A stretch of DNA of 64,000 nt from Archangium sp. (GTDB lineage Bacteria > Myxococcota > Myxococcia > Myxococcales > Myxococcaceae), in contig JAUXRX010000009.1 in the NCBI GenBank assembly GCA_030681645.1, positions 124,001 to 188,000 on the forward strand, read 5' to 3'. Below, one piece after another: positions 32,431 through 41,734 of the stretch (within the stretch, counting starts at the first letter, position 1; every line of letters starts with the position of its first letter). The position numbers and the translations under genes were made by a program. Under the pieces are notes generated by a model that searched no databases, was not told the origin of the DNA, and saw only the letters and a program-made list of their open reading frames with translations.

Positions 32431-33960
32431 CTACTGCGCGAAGAGGCCCGTGAAGCGGCCCACCGCGCTGCCGATGGAGCTCGCCGCGCTGCCGACCGCG
32501 GCGCCGACCTTGTCGAAGAAGCCCGTCGGCTGGGTCGCGTAGTGCACGGCCACCAGGCTCTGGCGGAACTCCGCCACCGGCATCCGCTCGCGCTCGCCCG
32601 TGGTGGGGTCGCGGAAGTAGACGTACCCGTTCCTCACGCCCTCGAGCGAGACGAGGTGGTTCGAGTCGCTGCCGTCGATCATGATGTCGAAGAGCACCGG
32701 TCGGTTGGGGCGCTCGCGCGAGAGGATCTCGTCGAGCTCGGCGTCGGCCTCTGCGTCGCTGCCGATCTCCCGGGTCTCGTAGTCCACCCCGAAGAGCTCA
32801 CCCACCATGGTGCGGATCTGGTCGGCGTGCAGGCCGCGGTACGGGCCGTCGTCACCGCCCACGCTCTGCTGGCCGTACTCGAGGTAGGTGTCGTCACCGT
32901 TGGCGAACTCCATCGCGGCGGCCTGGAAGATGGCTTCCGAGCTGGTGCGCCCATCCCTCGCGGCGGTGCTGGCGTACTGGGCCCAGGTCACGTCGGTGGC
33001 GAGCGTGCCGCCCCCCAGCATCGTCACCTTGCCGTCGGTGACCAGGCCCGCCATCAGGCGCGCGTATTCACCCGGCGCTTCGTGCGCGAGCTCGTACTGC
33101 ATCGAGGTCACGGTGCAGGTCGGGGCCCGGCCCTGGCGGATGCGGCCCGGGTTGACCAGGTCGAACATCACGTCGCCGAGCACGCCCGGGCCGGCCTTGG
33201 CCAGTTGTTCGAGGCTGTCGAGCACCGTGATGCCGTCCTTGCCCTTGTCCGAGAGCATGGCGCCGCCGCTCTGCTCGAACATCTCGGCCATGCCGCGCGC
33301 CACCTTGAGGTCGCCGCTGCTCATCACGTTGACGATCTGCGCCCGCTGCTCGGGGGGCATCGCCTGGAACTCGGGCGTCTCGAAGATGTACTCCACCTGG
33401 CGAACCAGGTCGGCGTTGCCCGAGTTCATCAGCGCGTCCATCTGCGCCGCGGTCTCCTTGCTCAGCCCCTCACGTCCCGGGACCAGCGCGGTGCCGCGCG
33501 AGGTGGGCTCATCGGGCCCGCCGACGGTGTCGTCGTTGCGGCCGCCGCTCGGACCATCGGGCCCGCCGATCGAGTCGTCGTTGGTGCCGCGGCCGATCGA
33601 GTCGTCGTTGGTGCCGCGGCCGATCGAGTCGTCGTTGGTGCCCCGGCCGATCGAGTCGTCGTTGGTGCCCCGGCCGACGGAGTCGTCATTCGTGCCCCGG
33701 CCCACCGAGTCGTCGTTGGTACCGCGGCCTTCCGAAGGGGCGGTGGGGTCGCGGTGATCGACCGAGGTCTCGTGCTCGCGGCGATCGAGCGCGACGGGCG
33801 GCGGGCGGTACGCTTCGAAGCTGCTGGTGCGTCCCGTCTTCGCGTTGAGCTTCGCGGTGTCGGGCGTCACGGTGGGCGCGGGCTTCGGCGTCACCGGGGT
33901 CGACGGCTTGGCAACGGGGCGCGGCGCGCTGGGCTGCGGGTCGACTCTTCGGATCGTCAT
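32431..33960 (-). CDS. Putative cysteine-peptidase-like effector with tandem repeats
   Basis: 509 residues, no signal peptide. The N-terminal 75 are Pro/Thr-rich and disordered. Residues about 79-132 are six copies of the nonapeptide GRGTNDDS(V/I), then GGPDGPSG and related Gly/Asp units. Residues 165-480 are a compact domain with APTCTVTSMQYELAHEAPGEYARLM (candidate nucleophile Cys near 283) and NHLVSLEGVRNGYVYFRDPTTGE (candidate His near 446), an order that fits papain-like folds. The layout of disordered N-terminus plus enzyme-like domain is seen in secreted myxobacterial proteins. It may be a toxin-like effector, but the route and substrate are unknown. Confidence 0.6.
   Translation of the reverse strand: MTIRRVDPQPSAPRPVAKPSTPVTPKPAPTVTPDTAKLNAKTGRTSSFEAYRPPPVALDRREHETSVDHRDPTAPSEGRGTNDDSVGRGTNDDSVGRGTNDDSIGRGTNDDSIGRGTNDDSIGRGTNDDSIGGPDGPSGGRNDDTVGGPDEPTSRGTALVPGREGLSKETAAQMDALMNSGNADLVRQVEYIFETPEFQAMPPEQRAQIVNVMSSGDLKVARGMAEMFEQSGGAMLSDKGKDGITVLDSLEQLAKAGPGVLGDVMFDLVNPGRIRQGRAPTCTVTSMQYELAHEAPGEYARLMAGLVTDGKVTMLGGGTLATDVTWAQYASTAARDGRTSSEAIFQAAAMEFANGDDTYLEYGQQSVGGDDGPYRGLHADQIRTMVGELFGVDYETREIGSDAEADAELDEILSRERPNRPVLFDIMIDGSDSNHLVSLEGVRNGYVYFRDPTTGERERMPVAEFRQSLVAVHYATQPTGFFDKVGAAVGSAASSIGSAVGRFTGLFAQ
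33565..33726. repeat. Six tandem 27-bp repeats within the effector-like gene
   Basis: Units start at 33565, 33592, 33619, 33646, 33673 and 33700, each encoding GRGTNDDS(V/I) on the minus strand. Units 1-2 are identical; units 3-4 are identical to each other and differ from 1-2 by one base. Units 5 and 6, nearest the start codon, have diverged most. Recent amplification in the 3' units with older 5' units is the simplest reading. The frame is preserved because the unit is a multiple of three. Confidence 0.95.
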
Positions 33961-34139
33961 GGTGGGTGGCCTCGCTTTGATTCTCGGACACCCGACCTGG
34001 TTCGTGCCGCCCTTCGGGAGTGGGACATGTAGGCCGTCTCGTTCTCACGGCTTGAGAGAGGTGCCGCACCGAAATGCCGGCGGAAATGAGCGCCGATCTG
34101 TCAACCCGGCTTCCATCTGCGGGGAATTAGCGCGGGCTT

Positions 34140-34964
34140 TCACAGCCCGATGCCCAGCGTGAAGTTGCCCACCACCCGCGAGGCCTCGCCGGCGAAGTAC
34201 GTCTCGGCGGCGACCTCGAAGAAGAGGGGCGCGCTCTTGAGGTCGGTGATGTGCAGCCCCACGCCGGTGCGCACGCCGCCGCGGAAGGCCGGCAGGCGGA
34301 AGAGCGGGCCGATGAAGAACGAGACCGACGCAGGGGGCGCGCCCACGCCGCCCCAGAGCCGCCCCTCGGTCCACCGCGCCACCTCGAGGCCCACGCGCAG
34401 GCTCACCTCGTGGTCGCCCCGGTAGCGGTATTCGAAGGCCGCGTGTCCCACCAGGTGCACGTCGAACCAACGGCGCACGCCGGCGCGGCCACCCGGGCCC
34501 ACCGAGGTCGCGTCGGTCGAGACGCCGGCGAGCAGGCCGGCGGTCAGGCCCCAGCGCGGCACGAAGGCCTTCTCCTGCTCGATGAGCTGGTCCTGCACCC
34601 GGTCGGCGAGCTCGGCGCGCAGCACGGTGAGCGACTCGGCGTCGAGCGGCTCCCAGAGCTGCAGCAGCTCGGCCTCGGTGAGGTCGTCCTTCGTGGCGAC
34701 GCGGGTGAGGCCCTGCTCCTCGACGAGCTGGAAGCAGTGGCTGCGCACGCAGCCGCCGCAGCGCACCTCGCCCGAAGCGAAGCGGTCGCAGCGGGTGCTG
34801 ACCGCTCGCTGACCGCGCAGGCGCAGCGTGGCCTCTTCGGCGCCGATGGGAAAACGCTGGGCCTGCAGCGCGTCGCTCACCACCTCGCGCCGCGCCGCCG
34901 CGAGCCCCAGCCAGCGGCCACACCCGGGCAGGAGCACCAGCAGCGTGACGAGGACCAGGCGCAT
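34140..34964 (-). CDS. Lipoprotein with probable outer-membrane beta-barrel-like domain
   Basis: 274 residues: lipobox PGC after MRLVLVTLLVLL. The first ~130 residues hold four Cys close together (CDRF, CGGC, CFQL) and a helical part. Residues about 135-274 are alternating short strands ending GNFTLGIGL, the pattern of a membrane beta barrel or a surface beta sandwich. No family recognised. It is upstream of and co-directional with the effector-like gene at 32431, with a 179-bp spacer in which I see no motif. Confidence 0.55.
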   Translation of the reverse strand: MRLVLVTLLVLLPGCGRWLGLAAARREVVSDALQAQRFPIGAEEATLRLRGQRAVSTRCDRFASGEVRCGGCVRSHCFQLVEEQGLTRVATKDDLTEAELLQLWEPLDAESLTVLRAELADRVQDQLIEQEKAFVPRWGLTAGLLAGVSTDATSVGPGGRAGVRRWFDVHLVGHAAFEYRYRGDHEVSLRVGLEVARWTEGRLWGGVGAPPASVSFFIGPLFRLPAFRGGVRTGVGLHITDLKSAPLFFEVAAETYFAGEASRVVGNFTLGIGL

Positions 34965-34976
34965 GCGCGGACCCGC

Positions 34977-35813
34977 TTAATACAGCTGTTCCAGCCCGAA
35001 GGCGGCGACGCCGGCGAAGAGCACGAGCATGCCCAACCACTGCCTGCGGTCCAGCCGCTCGCCGAGCCCGACGGCGAAGAGCAGCGCGAAGCCCACCGAC
35101 ACGTTGCGCACGCCGAGAATGCGCCCCGACTCGGCGGTGGTGAGCGCCTCGAGCATGAGCAGGAACGAGCCGGCGCAGAGCAGGCCCGCGGCGAGCATGC
35201 GCGGTTCCCGCATCAACCGCGGAACCTGGGCGCGCACGTCGCGGCCGACCACGAGCACGAGCAGCGGCACCGCGAGGCTGATGGCGCCGACGAACGCGAG
35301 CACGGGGCTGGCGCCGCTGCCGACCGCGCCCTTGTAGCCCGTGTGGTACAGCGCGACCGCCGCGCCGGTGAGCAGCGTCCAGCCGAGGTGCCAGTGCGCT
35401 TCGCCCGGGCCCGGCTTTCTGGTGAGCACGATGCCCAGCGTCACCAGCAAGGTCGCGCCGCCTGCGAGCCAGGAGGGAACGGTGTGAAAGGCGGCCAGCG
35501 AGAGCGGCCAGATGAACACGAGGGCCGTCGCGCGCGAGACCGTGTACGTGAGCGCGAGATCGCCACGCGCGTAGGCCATGCCCAGCGCGTAGACGTAGGT
35601 GGCCTCACCCAGGCCGGCGAGCACGAGCCAGGGCAGGTGGCGCGGCTCGAGCTGGGCGTTGTCGGTGGTGGCCCAGCGCACGAGGGCGGCGACGAGGGAG
35701 AGGATGAGCGCGGTGAGGGTGGCGGCGCGCTCGCGGCCAGGTGTCTTCGCCAGCGCGTTCCACAGGGCGTGGGCGAACCCTGAGAGCAACGCCAGCCAGA
35801 ACGCGGTCAGCAC
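34977..35813 (-). CDS. EamA/DMT-family transporter (second in window)
   Basis: 278 residues from a GTG. Ten hydrophobic helices in two EamA halves: LSGFAHALWNALAKTPGRERAATLTALILS at the start and VGFALLFAVGLGERLDRRQWLGMLVLFAGVAAFG at the end. It resembles the small DMT exporters of metabolites; substrate unknown. The lipoprotein gene follows with a 12-bp gap and may be co-transcribed. Confidence 0.83.
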   Translation of the reverse strand: MLTAFWLALLSGFAHALWNALAKTPGRERAATLTALILSLVAALVRWATTDNAQLEPRHLPWLVLAGLGEATYVYALGMAYARGDLALTYTVSRATALVFIWPLSLAAFHTVPSWLAGGATLLVTLGIVLTRKPGPGEAHWHLGWTLLTGAAVALYHTGYKGAVGSGASPVLAFVGAISLAVPLLVLVVGRDVRAQVPRLMREPRMLAAGLLCAGSFLLMLEALTTAESGRILGVRNVSVGFALLFAVGLGERLDRRQWLGMLVLFAGVAAFGLEQLY

Positions 35814-35831
35814 GCGCCGGCTTCTACCCGG

Positions 35832-36728
35832 TCAGGGACCCGCTCGCCGCTGCTTGTCCCATTCCGCGCGGCCCTGCAGGTCGAGCGCGGCGAAGTCGTC
35901 GGGTGAGAGCTTCAAGCCCGCGGCGGCCACGTTCTCTTCGAGGTGCTGCACCTGGCCGGTGCCGGGAATGGGCAGCATCACCGGGCTGCGCTGCAGCACC
36001 CACGCCAGCGCGACGGCCGACGGCGTGACGCCCAGCCGCGAGGCGAGCGTGTCGAGCACGCCACCCGGGCGCGCGAGGCCGCCGGCGGCGAGCGGGAACC
36101 AGGGGATGAAGCCGATGCTCTCGTTCTCACAGAAGTTGAGGACGTCTTCGCTCTGCCGGTTCACCAGGTTGTAGAGGTTCTGCACCGTGGCCACGGTGAA
36201 GTGGCGGCGGGCGGCCTCGATCTCTTCGACCTTCACCTCCGACAGGCCGACGTGGTCGATGAGGCCCTCGCGCTGCATCTCGGCGATGCAGGCGAACTGC
36301 TCGTCGCGCGGCACCTTCGGGTCGACGCGGTGCAGCTGCCACAGCGGCAGGCGATCGAGCTTGAGCCGGCGCAGGCTCATCATCACGCATTGGCGCAGGT
36401 ATTCCGGGCGGCCCACCGGCATCCACACGCCGGGCCCCGCGCGCGTGAGCCCGCCCTTGGTCGCGACCACCATGCCCTTCGGGTAGGGGTGCAGCACCTC
36501 GCCCAGCAGGTCTTCGCTGATGAACGGCCCGTACGAGTCGGCGGTGTCGATGAAGTCGATGCCCAGCTCGGGCAGGCGGGCGAGCACCCGGCGCGCCTCG
36601 GCCAGGTCCTTCGGCGGGCCCCAGATGCCGTCGCCGGTGATCCGCATGGCCCCGAAGCCGAGCCGGTGCACCGGCAGCTCGTTCGAGATGCGGAAGATGC
36701 CGGCTTGAGCAACGGTCAACGGGGGCAT
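35832..36728 (-). CDS. Aldo/keto reductase
   Basis: 298 residues from ATG 36728. The (beta/alpha)8 NADPH-dependent family is clear: [23 protein letters not shown] with catalytic Asp and Tyr, VVATKGGLT with Lys, and WQLHRVDP with His, then [25 protein letters not shown] and [13 protein letters not shown] near the end (NADPH 2'-phosphate binding). It reduces aldehydes or ketones; the substrate is not evident. The gene is divergent from the subtilase at 36789 with 60 bp between starts. Confidence 0.92.
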   Translation of the reverse strand: MPPLTVAQAGIFRISNELPVHRLGFGAMRITGDGIWGPPKDLAEARRVLARLPELGIDFIDTADSYGPFISEDLLGEVLHPYPKGMVVATKGGLTRAGPGVWMPVGRPEYLRQCVMMSLRRLKLDRLPLWQLHRVDPKVPRDEQFACIAEMQREGLIDHVGLSEVKVEEIEAARRHFTVATVQNLYNLVNRQSEDVLNFCENESIGFIPWFPLAAGGLARPGGVLDTLASRLGVTPSAVALAWVLQRSPVMLPIPGTGQVQHLEENVAAAGLKLSPDDFAALDLQGRAEWDKQRRAGP

Positions 36729-36788
36729 TGAACCGGTGAGCTTAGGATGGGTTGCTTCGACCGGCACGCGCCGAGTAACCACGACCCC

Positions 36789-39041
36789 ATGCGTGTTCAG
36801 GCTCTGCTGCCGCTGGTGCTGTTCCTGGCGGGTTGCCCAGCGGCTGAGCCGCCCGGGTCCATCGGCTTCTTTCGGGGCACGCCGCTCGAGATCTCGCCAG
36901 GCGAATCGGTTCAGCTCACCTGGGAAGCGGAGAACGCGGCTGGCTGCGTGCTCAGCCCTGACGTCGGAGAGGTCCCCCCGGCCGGCGCCACGCTCGTCAC
37001 CCCCGCGGCCACCACGGTGTATGAGCTGACGTGCAACGGCGCGACGGGCCGCCTCACCATCAGGGTCAAGCCGCACGTGTCGATCACCCGCTTCGCCGCG
37101 ACGCCCGCTGAGGTAGTGCCCGACGGACCCACTCAGCTGAGCTGGGAGAGCGCCGACGCCACGCTCTGCACCCTCGACTCCGTGGGCGAGGTGCCGCTGG
37201 TGGGCACGCAGACGGTGCAGCCCACGCAGACCACCACCTACACGCTCACCTGCAAGGGCGCGGGGCCGAACGCCGTCGCCACCACCGTCGTCACCGTGGT
37301 GCCGGTGACCACCCTCGAGGTGCCGACCAACGTCGTGATCACTCCGCAGGACGGGATGCTCAGCGTCTCCTGGACGCAGGGCGCGGGCAGCGCGACCCTC
37401 TACTTCGCGGAAGCCCCGGGCCTCGAGGTGGCGAACATCGACACGAAGCCCGGGCGCGCCGTCTTCCGCAAGGTGCTGAGCCCCTTCACCCTCTCGGGGC
37501 TGGTCAACGACCGCACCTATTACCTGCGCGTCGCCTCAGCCTCCGGCGTGCTCGAGAGCGGGCTCTCGGCGGAGGTCTCTGGCGTGCCCACCGGCACCGC
37601 GACCGGCACCGATCCGTACTTCGGCGAGCAGTGGCACCTGGTGAACGCGAACGGCGAAGACGTGCAGGTGACGGCGGCGTGGGCGGCCGGGGTGAAGGGC
37701 GAAGGCGTGAAGGTGGCGGTGGTGGACGAAGGCATCGACGAGGCGCACGAAGACCTGCGGCAGAACGTGCTCACCGGGGCGAGCCACGACTACCTGGGCA
37801 ACGCGCCGGTGCGATTGGCCGAGCACGGCACCTGCGTGGCGGGGTTGATCGCCGCCAGGGATCTGAACGGGGTGGGCGTGCGAGGCGTGGCGCCGCGGGC
37901 GGGGTTGATGAGCTTCAACCTGCTGCAGGACCTCACCTCGCTCAACGAATACGACGCGATGGTGCGCCACAAGGACGTGGTGAGCGTCAGCAACAACTCG
38001 TGGGGCGACGCATGGGACAACACCGGCCTGCTCACCTTCGCCGATCCGCAGTGGCTGCGCGGCGTCACCGAGGGCGCCACCACGGGCCGCGGCGGGAAGG
38101 GCGTCGTCTACTTCTGGGCGTCGGGCAACGGCGGCGACGCGACCCAGGGCGGCCTCGACGACTCGAACTTCGACTCGCAGGCGAACAGCCGCTTCGTGCT
38201 CGCCGTCGGAGGCGTGGGCCGTGACGGCCGGAAGGCTGACTACGCGGAGGGCGGCGCCAACGTGCTGGTGGTCGCGCCCACCGAGGGCAACGACGTGGTG
38301 GGCCTGGTCACCACCGACATCACGGGCAGCGCTGGCTACAACGACGGCACCGACCCGGCGGAGCACTCGAACCCGAGCTACTCGTCGACCATGAGCGGCA
38401 CCTCGGGTTCCACGCCGGTGGCCGCGGGCGTGGGCGCGTTGGTGCTGCAGGTGCGGCCCGAGCTCTCGTATCGCGACGTGCGCCGGGTGCTCGCGCTGTC
38501 CGCGCGAAGGAACCACGCGGCCTCTCCCGGCTGGTCGACCAACGGGGCGGGGCTGCACGTGCACCACTCGTACGGCTTCGGCGTGGTCGACGCGAACGCC
38601 GCGGTGCTGCTGGCGCGCACCATCGTGCCGGTCGGCGCCGAGCTCACGTTCGCCTCGCCCGTGACGAGCCCGGCGCTCGCGATTCCCGACGACGACGCCG
38701 CGGGCGTCACCTCGGCGGTGACGGTGAGCGGCAGCGGCATCGGCCACGTCGAGGTGATCGAGCTCGAGCTGACCATCACCCACGCGCGCACCGCGGACCT
38801 GGAGATCTCCCTCGAGAAGAGCGGCGGCGCGTCGGACCTGCTCCACCCGGTTCACGGCTGCGTCGACCCCGACACCTTCAGGCCCGCGCCGTGCAGCGAC
38901 ATCGACGCGTTCGTCTTCACCAGCGTACGGCACCTCGATGAGCCGGCCGACGGGCAGTGGACGTTGCGCGTGAAGGATCGGCGCGCTGGCACCGTCGGCA
39001 CCATCACGCGCTGGCAGCTGCGCATCTTCGGGAGGCCGTGA
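36789..39041 (+). CDS. Subtilisin-like serine peptidase lipoprotein with P-domain
   Basis: 750 residues from ATG 36789. Lipobox LAGC at about 16-19. Two Ig-like domains (about 25-175) and an Fn3-like segment (about 175-285) precede the S8 peptidase. The triad is intact: Asp at about 313 (AVVDEGID), His at about 346 (EHGTCVAG), and Ser at about 539 ([12 protein letters not shown]), with the oxyanion-hole Asn in FWASGNGGD. The last ~135 residues match a proprotein-convertase P-domain ([25 protein letters not shown]). Such enzymes process or degrade proteins at the cell surface. In predatory myxobacteria they are common, but that use is inference here. Confidence 0.9.
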   Translation: MRVQALLPLVLFLAGCPAAEPPGSIGFFRGTPLEISPGESVQLTWEAENAAGCVLSPDVGEVPPAGATLVTPAATTVYELTCNGATGRLTIRVKPHVSITRFAATPAEVVPDGPTQLSWESADATLCTLDSVGEVPLVGTQTVQPTQTTTYTLTCKGAGPNAVATTVVTVVPVTTLEVPTNVVITPQDGMLSVSWTQGAGSATLYFAEAPGLEVANIDTKPGRAVFRKVLSPFTLSGLVNDRTYYLRVASASGVLESGLSAEVSGVPTGTATGTDPYFGEQWHLVNANGEDVQVTAAWAAGVKGEGVKVAVVDEGIDEAHEDLRQNVLTGASHDYLGNAPVRLAEHGTCVAGLIAARDLNGVGVRGVAPRAGLMSFNLLQDLTSLNEYDAMVRHKDVVSVSNNSWGDAWDNTGLLTFADPQWLRGVTEGATTGRGGKGVVYFWASGNGGDATQGGLDDSNFDSQANSRFVLAVGGVGRDGRKADYAEGGANVLVVAPTEGNDVVGLVTTDITGSAGYNDGTDPAEHSNPSYSSTMSGTSGSTPVAAGVGALVLQVRPELSYRDVRRVLALSARRNHAASPGWSTNGAGLHVHHSYGFGVVDANAAVLLARTIVPVGAELTFASPVTSPALAIPDDDAAGVTSAVTVSGSGIGHVEVIELELTITHARTADLEISLEKSGGASDLLHPVHGCVDPDTFRPAPCSDIDAFVFTSVRHLDEPADGQWTLRVKDRRAGTVGTITRWQLRIFGRP

Positions 39042-39472
39042 TGCAGACCCTTCTTCTGCTTTGCCTGTTGGCGCAGGTGCCGGTCGCGCCGGTGACGCGG
39101 CCCGTGGAGCCCGCCCCGTTCACGTTCAGCGACGGCCAGCGCAGCTACCCGCTCTGGGCGAGCGCGGTGTTGATCGCCGAGCCCAGGCCGACCGCCGAGC
39201 GTGGGGCCGCGCTGCTCGCGCTGGGGGCGATGGTGGTCGTCGACCGGCCCACCATGCGGGTGTGGAAGGGGGGCGACGTCGCGGCGCTGCAGACGAAGTT
39301 CCCCGAGCTGCGGCCGGTGTTTCACGACAACCGCGCAGGTGTAGGCCGCTATCGGGTTCCACTGGGGCTCGTGTGCGCTGGCCAGCGCAGAGACGCACCC
39401 TGGCGCGAGGTACTCGAGGGCAGTAGCGGGGCATGCCTCCCCGACTTCTGGTACCCGCCGGTGCTGAAGTAG
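39041..39472 (+). CDS. Secreted protein, unknown function
   Basis: 143 residues starting one base inside the subtilase stop (overlap TGATG), so probably translated by coupling. Signal peptide [18 protein letters not shown]. The mature part (FTFSDGQRSYPLWASAVLIAEP, MVVVDRPTMRVWKGGDVAALQTKFPELRPVFHD) has three Cys near the end (VCAG, ACLPD). The position next to a peptidase suggests a secretion or inhibitory partner, but I see no motif for that. Confidence 0.6.
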   Translation: MQTLLLLCLLAQVPVAPVTRPVEPAPFTFSDGQRSYPLWASAVLIAEPRPTAERGAALLALGAMVVVDRPTMRVWKGGDVAALQTKFPELRPVFHDNRAGVGRYRVPLGLVCAGQRRDAPWREVLEGSSGACLPDFWYPPVLK

Positions 39473-39531
39473 CGAGTGTGGTGACGCAGCAGTATTCTCG
39501 TGGCGCTGTCCCCCGCCTCTGGAGGTCTCCC

Positions 39532-39834
39532 ATGTTGACCCTCGCCCTGGTGTCCCACCTGGTGCTGGCGGCCGCCCCCGCTGAGCTGTCCATCGACGTG
39601 AAGCCGGCGGGCGTGGAGGTGAAGGTCGACGGCAAGAAGGCCGGCACCAGCGGCAAGGTGCTGGTGATGAAGCTGAAGGCGGGCAAGCACCTGGTGCGGC
39701 TCTCTCACAAGGGCGACGCGCACGAAGAAGAGGTCGCGTTGAAGGCGGGCGAGAAGAAGACGTACCAGTGGGAGTTCGAGGGCGCGAAGTCGGGCGCGCC
39801 TCCCACCGACGAGATCGCGGCGCCGGCCGAGTAG
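39532..39834 (+). CDS. Exported PEGA-like domain protein
   Basis: 100 residues with ribosome-binding site GGAGGT 6 bases before ATG 39532. Signal peptide MLTLALVSHLVLAAAP, then LSIDVKPAGVEVKVDGKKAGTSGKVLVMKLKAGKHLVRLSHKG, the pattern of a PEGA domain (beta-hairpin found in bacterial surface and regulatory proteins). It ends in an acidic, Ala/Pro-rich tail. Binding partner unknown. Confidence 0.72.
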   Translation: MLTLALVSHLVLAAAPAELSIDVKPAGVEVKVDGKKAGTSGKVLVMKLKAGKHLVRLSHKGDAHEEEVALKAGEKKTYQWEFEGAKSGAPPTDEIAAPAE

Positions 39835-39840
39835 CCCGGC

Positions 39841-40455
39841 ATGCCGCGCATCGTCGCGATGGCTGACACCCACAATCAGCACGTCGGCCTGGCGGTGCCA
39901 GAGGGCGACGTGCTCATTCACGCGGGTGACCTGACGGGGCGCGGCTCGTTGCCCGAGCTCGAGCAGGTCGCCGACTGGCTGCGCTCGTTGCCGCACCCGC
40001 ACAAGGTGGTGGTGGCGGGGAACCACGACTTCGCGCTGCAGCGAAACCCGGTCGCGGCGCGCGCGCTGTTTCACGGGCTCACCTTTCTCGAGGACTCCGA
40101 AGCGACGCTGGCGGGGCTGCGCATCTGGGGCAGCCCGTGGCAGCCGTGGTTCTACGACTGGGCGTTCAACCTGCGGCGTGGCGCGGAGATCGACGCGAAG
40201 TGGAAGCTCATCCCCGAGGGCGTCGACGTGTTGATCACCCACGGACCGCCGCTCGGCTTCGGTGACCTGGTGGATCGCGGTGAGAAGGTGGGCTGTGAAG
40301 ACCTGCTGCGGCACCTCTCGCGGGTCAAGCCGCGGCTGCATCTGTTCGGGCACATCCACGAGGATCGGGGCGAGTGGCAGCTCGGGCCCACGCGCGTCGT
40401 CAACTGCACCACCTCGGAAGGCGAGCTGCCTGTGACGGTGATCGATTTACCCTGA
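39841..40455 (+). CDS. Metallophosphoesterase
   Basis: 204 residues of the calcineurin-like fold: ADTHNQH (about residues 8-14), HAGDLTGRG, AGNHDFAL, THGPPLGFGD and LFGHIHEDRG, which together bind two metals. The five blocks are in the standard order. Members hydrolyse phosphodiesters or nucleotide phosphates; this small type includes uncharacterised cytoplasmic enzymes (239FB-like, CSTP1-like). Starts 6 bp after the PEGA gene and overlaps nothing, so probably the same transcript. Confidence 0.9.
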   Translation: MPRIVAMADTHNQHVGLAVPEGDVLIHAGDLTGRGSLPELEQVADWLRSLPHPHKVVVAGNHDFALQRNPVAARALFHGLTFLEDSEATLAGLRIWGSPWQPWFYDWAFNLRRGAEIDAKWKLIPEGVDVLITHGPPLGFGDLVDRGEKVGCEDLLRHLSRVKPRLHLFGHIHEDRGEWQLGPTRVVNCTTSEGELPVTVIDLP

Positions 40456-40466
40456 CTCCGCGTCGC

Positions 40467-41636
40467 TCACCGTGACAGCGCTTCGGCGACCTCGGCGCTC
40501 TCGTTGATGGTGCGCTGACTGAGCGCGCTGAGCTTTCCGAAGTAGCCGAACGCGCGCATCGCCCGCGGATCATCGCCGACACCATCGACCCGGCGCAGGT
40601 CGAAGCGCGGGTTGCCCACGTACGCGTCGGCGTGCGTCGAGGTGTCGAAGGGCCGCTCCATGCGCGCGTTGTGCAACGCACGGCTCGCCACGTGACAGCT
40701 CGCGCAGTCGATGGTCTTCGGGTTCGTTCGTGCGGGGTGTTCGATCTGCAGCGCCGAGGTGACCGCGCGCTCGAACGTGCGGGTGTCGGTGAGGCGCAGC
40801 TCGGACTCCGAGAGCAGCACGGGGAGCTGGTCGCCGCCCGGCGCGGGCTGGAGCTCGCCCGAGCGGAAGTCGGTGTTGCCGAACTCCTGCACGCCCTGCT
40901 GCGTCACGGTGCCCAGCCGCGGAATGGGGTCGGCCACCAGCGCGCCCGCCTCGACGTTGAGCGCGCCGAAGCGCCAGGCCACGTTGGTCTGGATGAGCCG
41001 CATGAAGGCCACCCGGGTGAGGTTCTGCGCGCCGCACAGCCGGGTGATCATCGCGTGCAGGGTGGTGGCGTAGGGGCCGGTGAGCCCCTCCGCGCGCATC
41101 ACCGGGTGAACGTCGAGCGGCTTGCCGTCGGTGGCGCCGGCCGCGAGGTGTCGCAGCTCGGTGAGCGTCTGGCGTGCGCTGTCGAAGTCGGCGTCGCTCA
41201 GGTCGTAGAAGAGGTGGATGCTGCCGTCCTCGGTGGTGGTCTGCAGCGCCTCGACGATGAGCGGCTGCGCCACCAGGCGGAGCTGCTTGATGCAGCCCGA
41301 GCTCGGCTCCTTCGGGAAGCACGGGTCGATGCGCACCGAGACGACGCGGAACTTCGGGAAGAGCAGGGCGGCGTCCTGGCTCTCGACGAGGCCTGGCAAC
41401 GAGTCGTAGAGGCTGCGCGGCAGGAGCGGCCCCCGGCTCCCCGCGGCGGTGAAGCCGAGCAGCTGCCCGTGCTGCGAGGGCGAGGGTAACGGCAGCAGCC
41501 ACGACACGTCGTTCAGGTCGAAGCCGCCGTCGGTGAAGGTGACGACGCCCGAGTCCGGGGCTCCGCCGTCAGGCGGGGTGGGTGGCAGGCCACCACAGCC
41601 CGCGAGGAGCGCTGCCAGCAGAACGAGACGAGCCAT
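40467..41636 (-). CDS. Mono-haem c-type cytochrome lipoprotein
   Basis: 389 residues from ATG 41636 (MARLVLLAALLAGC, lipobox LAGC); 12 codons of extra upstream reading lack a signal. A single CxxCH (CASCH, about residue 316) lies in the C-terminal third, with possible ligand Met further on. The large middle part is not like other cytochromes that I know and contains three more Cys. Probably a periplasmic or surface electron carrier or a haem-bearing subunit of an unknown oxidoreductase. Paralogous use of c-haem also occurs at 17274 and 56490. Confidence 0.75.
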   Translation of the reverse strand: MARLVLLAALLAGCGGLPPTPPDGGAPDSGVVTFTDGGFDLNDVSWLLPLPSPSQHGQLLGFTAAGSRGPLLPRSLYDSLPGLVESQDAALLFPKFRVVSVRIDPCFPKEPSSGCIKQLRLVAQPLIVEALQTTTEDGSIHLFYDLSDADFDSARQTLTELRHLAAGATDGKPLDVHPVMRAEGLTGPYATTLHAMITRLCGAQNLTRVAFMRLIQTNVAWRFGALNVEAGALVADPIPRLGTVTQQGVQEFGNTDFRSGELQPAPGGDQLPVLLSESELRLTDTRTFERAVTSALQIEHPARTNPKTIDCASCHVASRALHNARMERPFDTSTHADAYVGNPRFDLRRVDGVGDDPRAMRAFGYFGKLSALSQRTINESAEVAEALSR

Positions 41637-41734
41637 GGGCGGCGACATGAGCAAGCCACGTTCCACCGTCACCGGGGAGGGAAGAGGGCTGAACCGCTCG
41701 GGGTGAACGGGATCGGCCCTCAGAAAACCGATGC

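Noticed and set aside
33565..33726. CRISPR-like array (regular repeats)
   Set aside because: Units are contiguous 27-bp copies with no spacers and lie in frame within a gene.
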